NCBI GenBank assembly: GCA_958295665.1 | Contig: OY282558.1 | Coordinates: 357,065,053-357,129,052, forward strand | Origin: Tipula vernalis | Taxonomy: Eukaryota; Arthropoda; Insecta; Diptera; Tipulidae | Length of the DNA: 64,000 nt | Reading direction: 5' to 3' | Shown here: piece by piece, positions 58,421 to 64,000 of the stretch | How positions within the stretch are numbered: position 1 is the stretch's first letter | Layout of the letters: every line of letters begins with the position of its first letter | Program-made: the position numbers and the translations under genes | The notes under the pieces: generated by a model | Told to the model about the DNA's origin: nothing | Databases searched by the model: none | What the model saw: the letters and a program-made list of their open reading frames with translations, nothing else

Positions 58421-58859
58421 AATGCTTACGTATGTATATTCTAATAATTTTATGCTTTCTTGGTCGGGAAAACATGACGAATATACAACTACGAACGAAT
58501 ATTGTATTATTATTCTTATTATTACTACAAATTATTGTTATTATTATTATTATTATTTTATTTTATTTTTCACTTTTTGGATTTCAAAAGTTATAACCAA
58601 TTGATTTATATAATTAGGAATAGTGCTCAAGTTGTCTTAAATATTGCATTTGTCTAAGCTAAATTAATATATTTAGTGGTGTTAGTATTATTATATTTTT
58701 TTTTTGTGCTTTCTTTCTTTTTTTGTTTATATATTTTTCGTGGGTTGCATTCCTTTTGAACTTAACCACGTAATAGTTAAATTGTTTTTTTTGTTGCTTT
58801 GATAGAATTGCGATTGATATGAGAAATATAGTTTTGAAATCGTGCTTCAATTTATGTTT

Positions 58860-60974
58860 AAATGTGGCTTTAATTTTGCACATTTGAACCCTGATAGTCT
58901 AGTTTCTAATTTTACAGAATTTACCTCTATTGTTAAAGGTGTGCCTCTACATTTAATTGCTGTTTCTAAGACGTGGCTTGAAGAGAGACACTTTGATATT
59001 CAGGTAAATTAAGATGCTATAACATCATTCGGAAGGATCGAATTGATCACCTCAATAGACATGATGGAGGAGTATCCCTATATATTAAAAAAAAATTGAG
59101 CTACAAATTAATCAAAAAAAATACTCTTGACTTTTCCTTTGATTTCATCTTCATTGAAATGTGTAATACCCTAAATGAGAAGGTTTTAGTTGGTGTTGTT
59201 TATCGTCCTCCGTGTATTAAATCTGTAAATAGACTGAAGAAGTTTTTGACACACTCAGCCGGCAAATATAGTGACATTCTTATTCTAGGTGATTTCAATG
59301 TGGATGTCAATTCGAATAAAAAGTATATGTACGGATATTCAGAGATTTTATTTTTTCACTGGACCTAGAAATTGCATCATATTGCCCTACTAATTTTGTG
59401 AATAGAAGTATGACTTTTATTGACCAGTTGATATTGAATTACCGACCTAAATTGAATTTTTTTACACAAATTTCTTTTCCTGGACTATTTACAACTCATG
59501 ATATGATTTTTAGCTCGTATAATTTTGATATTAATATTTATTGCATAACGTAGATCAAAATGCTTTGTTTATTGCAGCAAGGAAGTAATTCCCCTCATCC
59601 CGGATGTTAATAATCAATTGGAGCATTTCAATGCATTAGTGTATCATCTTCTCGATGAGTTTGCACCCATCAGAAAAAAAATTTTTGGAGCCACCGTGCA
59701 AGTTCTTCTCATTAAATCACTCTATACTGTATCATCGGAATATTATAGATTTTCTTCCTGCAACTTGGAGAGCAAATGAAAATCCTACATTTAGTCGTTA
59801 TAAGAAGTATAGGAATAAGGTTAATGTGATGCTTAAAGCAGCGAAGCTCCATTTTAAAAGTAATATTTTTAATTTGGACCTACCCAATAGGATTTTATGG
59901 CGGAATTTCCAAAAATATGGTGTTTCAAAAACCAAATGAACTGCCATGTCGGATTTTTCAGTTACTTAGTTCTCAAATCATTTTGCAAAATGCTCCCAAG
60001 AATCTGTACAAAATCAATTTCTTATTAATTCTGCTATTTCGTCAACTGATAATCAATGTTTTTATTTTAGGAATGCTTCCATTCTGGAAGTATGTAATGC
60101 AATTGATGATATTCAATCTGAAGCACAAGGTCCGGTAAAGTTTCATATTTCTGCAGATGATGTGCAAATCTATGACTCGGCAGTAGCAAGCGATACGGAT
60201 GCTTGCGTGCTGAGAATAAACGATACACTTGAGAGAATTTTAATTTGGAGCAATAACAATCATATTAAAATCAACCCCTTAAAATCCAAAGCCATGTTCC
60301 TAACTAGTAATAAAGTAATGTTATCCAACCTTCGGCATTATAATATCAAAATTGGCAATGCGAATATTGAGATTGTGGATACGGTTAGGAACTTGGGGTT
60401 ATTGATGAATAACAAACTTAGTTGGGATGATCATGTAGCCCAATTATATGGTGGAATATATGCTACGTTAAGGACGCTATGGCCCCATGAAAGTTATACG
60501 CCGCGGGACGCTAACCTGAAATTAATACAATCATTAATTATTCCGCATTTAACCTACTGTGCCCCTATTTATTCTGGTTGCTCTAAGTCCTCGTTCAGAA
60601 AATTAAATATCGCATTTAATTCTTGTGCTCGGTATATATACAACAAAAAGAGAGCTGATTCAATTTCGAGTTATACTCGTTTAATATTGGGGTGTGATTT
60701 ATATCATTACTTAGAGTTCATAACAGTTATTTTCCTTTATAAAATAATTTATTATAGTAATCCCATGTATCTCTTCAATTTGATTAAATTTTTTAGATCT
60801 ACTCGTACATCTAGTATCAGTCTTCCTACAAATTGCAAAACTCAAGCACGTGAGTCATCTTTTTTTGTGCGGATTATTTCACTTTGGAACTCATTAAATC
60901 CTAATTTACAATCTAAGAAAAGTCTAAGTAATTTTAAAAACGATTGCTTCACATATTTCTCATCTCTAAGTTGA
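58860..60974 (+). pseudogene. LINE ORF2: endonuclease and RT with central deletion
   Basis: The endonuclease starts at about 58,870 (FAHLNPDSLVSNFTEFTSIV, then LIAVSKTWLEERHFD). It continues in 59,096-59,368 with VGVVYRPPC and LILGDFNVDVNSN, the metal-site motif. After a linker (EHFNALVYHLLDEFAPIRKK near 59,620) the sequence reaches NASILEVCNAIDDIQSEAQG and then jumps at about 60,131 to ISADDVQIYDSA (catalytic ADD at 60,153). The RT segment between (motifs 1 to B, usually about 150 residues) is gone. The last frame 60,162-60,974 is a well-kept thumb and C-terminal domain (PLKSKAMFLTSNK, LGLLMNNKLSWDDHV, LIIPHLTYCAPIY). Confidence 0.82.
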
Positions 60975-61497
60975 TACTTGTTTCATTTTGGAATACTGGT
61001 TCATATTGTTTTGTGATAATTTTGTTCGGGTAGATGCAGCCAGATTTATGATTTATGATTATAAATTTTGAAAATTTGATTTGTTAATTTATACATTTAT
61101 TTAGTACTTTAACATATGTTAGTTAGACAGCAAATGTTGTATTTCACTTCAAGTTTATAATGATTTTTTTTTTGTTTCCCGTTTTGATATTTTATTTAAT
61201 TTTAGTGTTCGTCATATGAAATTATTTAATGTTCTAATTTTAATCAATATTGTGTAATTGAATATTTGAATTGAGTATACATAAGAAGGTTTTCTTCTAT
61301 TTTAAGGAAATTGTAGTAAGGCTAAGCCTTACTTGTATAATATTAATAAGAAATAAATAACTAAAAAATAAATAAACCTGTGAAGTAATATCTGCCAGGC
61401 AACGCTATTTATATCAAACATAATAAAAGATTGGGCTCAAAACTATCATCACGAATTATAATATTATACTGTATATCGTAAATATTCCTATAATGAA

Positions 61498-62229
61498 ATG
61501 AAAATATTTTTAAGAGAGATGATGAAATTTTTGCTAAATATAATAGAAAATTGTAGAACATTTAATTTTATTTCTATTTCTAATTGTATCCCAAATATTC
61601 TTAGGAGTACACCTGCGGATTGTAATATCATCAATAAGCAACATATCCCAAGAATTGAGGAAATTACACCAGGAATACTCCTTCTAAATAATTTTAATGG
61701 CTCAATCCTGGTCGACACACTACTGCAAAATTTAAACGGTACCTTTCTAGTAAAGTTTCGCGGCGTACCTAAAAAAAATCAATGACAAATTTGTCCCTTC
61801 ACATAAAGTGTTCAACTTCCAAGCATTACCGGCAATTTTACACCCACTCCCTATAAGAAAAAAGAAATAAAGAAAATTCTGTCTTTGGAAATGATGGATG
61901 AACTCCATATCAATAAAACGATAATTAATTCAAGGATTCGCAGTCCCTACAGCATAGTCATAAAAATAATAACCATTAAATGCCTGAAACAAATAGTCCA
62001 TAAATGGATTAAAACTTCAAAGAGATGCCAAGAACAAGTTTCGACGGATACACCCAAAATCGAAATCACGATAAAATCTTCTAATAATCAGATACCTCAG
62101 GATCCAAAAATAAAACAAAATCCATCCAAAAAACCCCAAGCCGAACTTAGTGCCCTTACAAATTCTAACCTGAAATTCAATGACATACCTATCATATACT
62201 ATATATTATACAACAATATGCTCCAATGA
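61498..62229 (+). pseudogene. errantivirus-type Env C-terminal remnant
   Basis: The 95-codon frame 61,498-61,785 and the 114-codon frame 61,885-62,229 resemble the surface and transmembrane C-terminal parts of Gypsy-group Env: a Cys/Asn-rich segment with a PRIEEITPGILLLNNF block, then LNGTFLVKF. After a short frame change comes a juxtamembrane helix (LSLEMMDELHINKTI), then a weak membrane segment (SIVIKIITI) and a polar Lys/Pro-rich tail. The family protein mediates membrane fusion. No LTR or pol was found beside it, so it is an isolated fragment next to the LINE 3' end. Membrane and fusion features are too decayed to be functional. Confidence 0.55.
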
Positions 62230-62379
62230 GTGTGAAGTTTATACTAAAAAAAATAACAAAAAATTACACTGTTAAATTAGCTATTTTCCAATTGGAATTG
62301 GAATTATATGGAAATTTAAATTTTTTGTAATTTTGGATTTTTCGTACCACCAAACAGATTCTTTTCATCAGAAAACAGG

Positions 62380-64000
62380 TTCTTTTCATCCTTTTCAGAT
62401 AGCTGGACCAACTGTTTATATCGTTAACCAAAAGCATCCAATTGTGTTAAGCATTACTATATTTCAGATAATTTAAAAGTTGACTGAATTTTGATGGTTT
62501 TAATAATTATTTAGCGCCGATCCTGGAAATGTCTCGGATGCCCCGCACATTTTTTAGAATAGCTAAGCCATATAGCGGGCAATGTCACAAAGCCGATCCA
62601 ATTATGATGAACTATAATGTATTTCACAGTTTTTGGAATTTTAATAATTTTCCATTATTTTAAAAGTTTTATATCGCCGACCGCAGAGATGTCCACAAGG
62701 TCTTGCACATATTTTCGGATAACTTGGCCATGTGTTAGTCTACATGGTCAACCTTATTCAATTGTAATGAACTATACTATACTTCACAGAGTTTAGAATT
62801 TTTAATAATTTTTTAGGTTTTATAAATAATTGAATCTCTGATCACATAGATGTCCACAAGGTCTGGCCTACATTTTTGGATAACTTGACCATATGCCAGT
62901 TTGCGTGGTCAACCTTATTCAATAGTGAAGAACTATACTATACTTCACAGAATTTAGAATTTTTAATAATTTTATTTGGTTTGAAAATTGTAACTCCGAT
63001 CACAGAGATGTCCACAAGGTCTTGCCCATATTTTGTTCTCCATGGTCAACCTTATCCAATTGCGATGAACTATACTATACTTCACAAAATTTAGAATTTT
63101 TAATAATTTTATTTGGTTTAAAAATTGTATCTCCAATCACAGAGATGACCACAAGGTCCTGCATACATTTTCGGATAACTTGACCATATGCCAGTCTACG
63201 CGGTTAATCTTATTTAATTGTGATGAACTATACTATACTTCACAGAATTTAGAATTTTTTTTAATTTTATTTGTGTTAAAAATTGTTATATCTCTGATCA
63301 CAGAGATGTCCACAAGGTCTGGCCCATACTTTTGGATAACTTGACCATATGCCAGTCTACGTGGTTAATCTTATTCAATTGTGATGAACTATACTATACT
63401 TCACAGAATTTAGAAATTTTAATAATTTTATCGTTTTAAAAATTGTATCTATGATCACAGAGATGTCCACAAGGTCTTGCCTATATTTTCGGATAACTTG
63501 GCCATATGCCAGTCTACGTGGTCAACCTTATTTAATTGTGATGAACTATAATATACTTCACAGAATTTATAATTTTTAATAATTTTATTGGTTTTATAAA
63601 TAATTGTATCTCTGATCACAGAGATGTCCACAATGTATGGCCTATATTTTTGGATAACTTGACCATATGCCAGTCTACGTGGTCAACTTTATTCAATTGT
63701 GATGAACTGTACTATATTTCACAGAATTTAGAATTTTAATTAATTTTACTTGTTTTATAAATTGTTATATCTCTGATCACAGAGATGTCCACAAGGTCTG
63801 GCCTATATTTTTGGATAACTTGACCATATGCCAGTCTACGTAGTTAATATTATTCAATTGTGATGAACTATACTTCACAGAATTTAGAATTTTTAATAAT
63901 TTTATTTGGTTTTAATTGTTATATCTCCGATCACAGAGATGTCCACAAGGTCTTGCCTATATTTTCGGATAACTTAGCCATATGCCAGTCTACGTGGTCA
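62380..64000. repeat. satellite array, period about 160 bp, runs off the window
   Basis: Nine clear units share (G/T)AGATG(T/A)CCACAAGGTC; their starts are 62,686, 62,847, 63,005, 63,142, 63,303, 63,460, 63,621, 63,782 and 63,936. Spacing is 154-161 bp, except one of 137 bp. Each unit includes GGATAACTTG.CCATATGCCAG, AATTGTGATGAACTATACTA and TTCACAGAATTTAGAA. Two more diverged units lie at about 62,380-62,680. Many units hold TCTCTG-ATCA-CAGAGA or a close variant, a short dyad. No coding potential is proposed. Confidence 0.93.

Larger units (their letters stand above)
57716..61370 (+). mobile_element. CR1-like non-LTR retrotransposon with RT deletion
   Basis: Coiled-coil ORF1, endonuclease and RT remnants occur in order on the plus strand. 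The 3' region ends near 61,345-61,375 in A-rich sequence with repeated AAATAAATAA. The central RT is missing by deletion near 60,131. Clade assignment (CR1-like, within the Jockey superfamily) rests on ORF style and RT C-terminal sequence only. A 5' end was not defined. Confidence 0.75.

Noticed and set aside
62380..64000. Regular spacing considered as a CRISPR array
   Set aside because: Whole units of about 160 bp are repeated, with no alternation of short repeats and unique spacers; this is a eukaryotic satellite.
1..64000. tRNA or rRNA genes
   Set aside because: No cloverleaf with conserved T-loop (GGTTCGAATCC-type) or rRNA core sequence was noticed; a covariance-model scan would be needed to be sure.

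Overview
The window looks like heterochromatic or intron-scale DNA from an insect, most likely a fly. It is strongly AT-rich, has almost no long intact reading frames, and is packed with decayed transposable elements of classes typical of Diptera: a roo-like BEL/Pao element with an env gene, two further BEL/Pao elements, a Gypsy element, Jockey-type and CR1-like non-LTR elements, a mariner, and a Helitron. No rRNA, tRNA, CRISPR array or bacterial-style operon was seen. Family names come from protein motifs read by eye; no database search was possible.

Layout. 1-5 kb: AT-rich DNA with a possible small spliced host gene (1706-2342). 5.0-9.1 kb: two inverted arms of about 1.4-1.55 kb, each carrying a retroviral-type aspartic protease remnant, around a 1.1 kb spacer. 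10.4-10.95 kb: a very long hairpin with 260 bp arms and a 10 bp loop. 10,983-15,364: a Helitron with both termini and an A/T insertion site still readable, but a broken Rep/helicase gene. 16.6-20.0 kb: a minus-strand non-LTR element. 20.7-26.2 kb: two Jockey-clade elements on the plus strand. 29.1-29.9 kb: a short retroposed insertion with a 12 bp target duplication and a (TAA)n tail.

31-52.5 kb is a nested pile-up. A minus-strand roo-like LTR element (31,696-41,130, duplicated target AGCCT) has a plus-strand BEL element inside its gag gene. Immediately right of it lies a plus-strand non-LTR endonuclease remnant (41.3-42.2 kb). What looks like the rest of that element resumes at 50.0-51.1 kb, with a minus-strand Gypsy and a second plus-strand BEL element in between. 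A mariner (51,107-52,274, flanked by TA) is inserted in its reverse transcriptase region.

53.9-57.4 kb is a tandem duplication of a 2 kb unit; the second copy lacks 462 bp. 57.7-61.4 kb holds a CR1-like element whose RT fingers/palm are deleted. 61.5-62.2 kb is an errantivirus-type env fragment. From about 62.38 kb to the end runs a satellite of about 160 bp period, whose outermost units are the most diverged.

Almost all genes here are mobile-element genes and most carry stops, frameshifts or deletions. The only host-gene candidates are the short exons near 1.7-2.3 kb, a TATA/initiator plus signal-peptide first exon near 31.0-31.3 kb, and an unidentified minus-strand coding-like stretch near 30.0-30.5 kb. 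All three are tentative.
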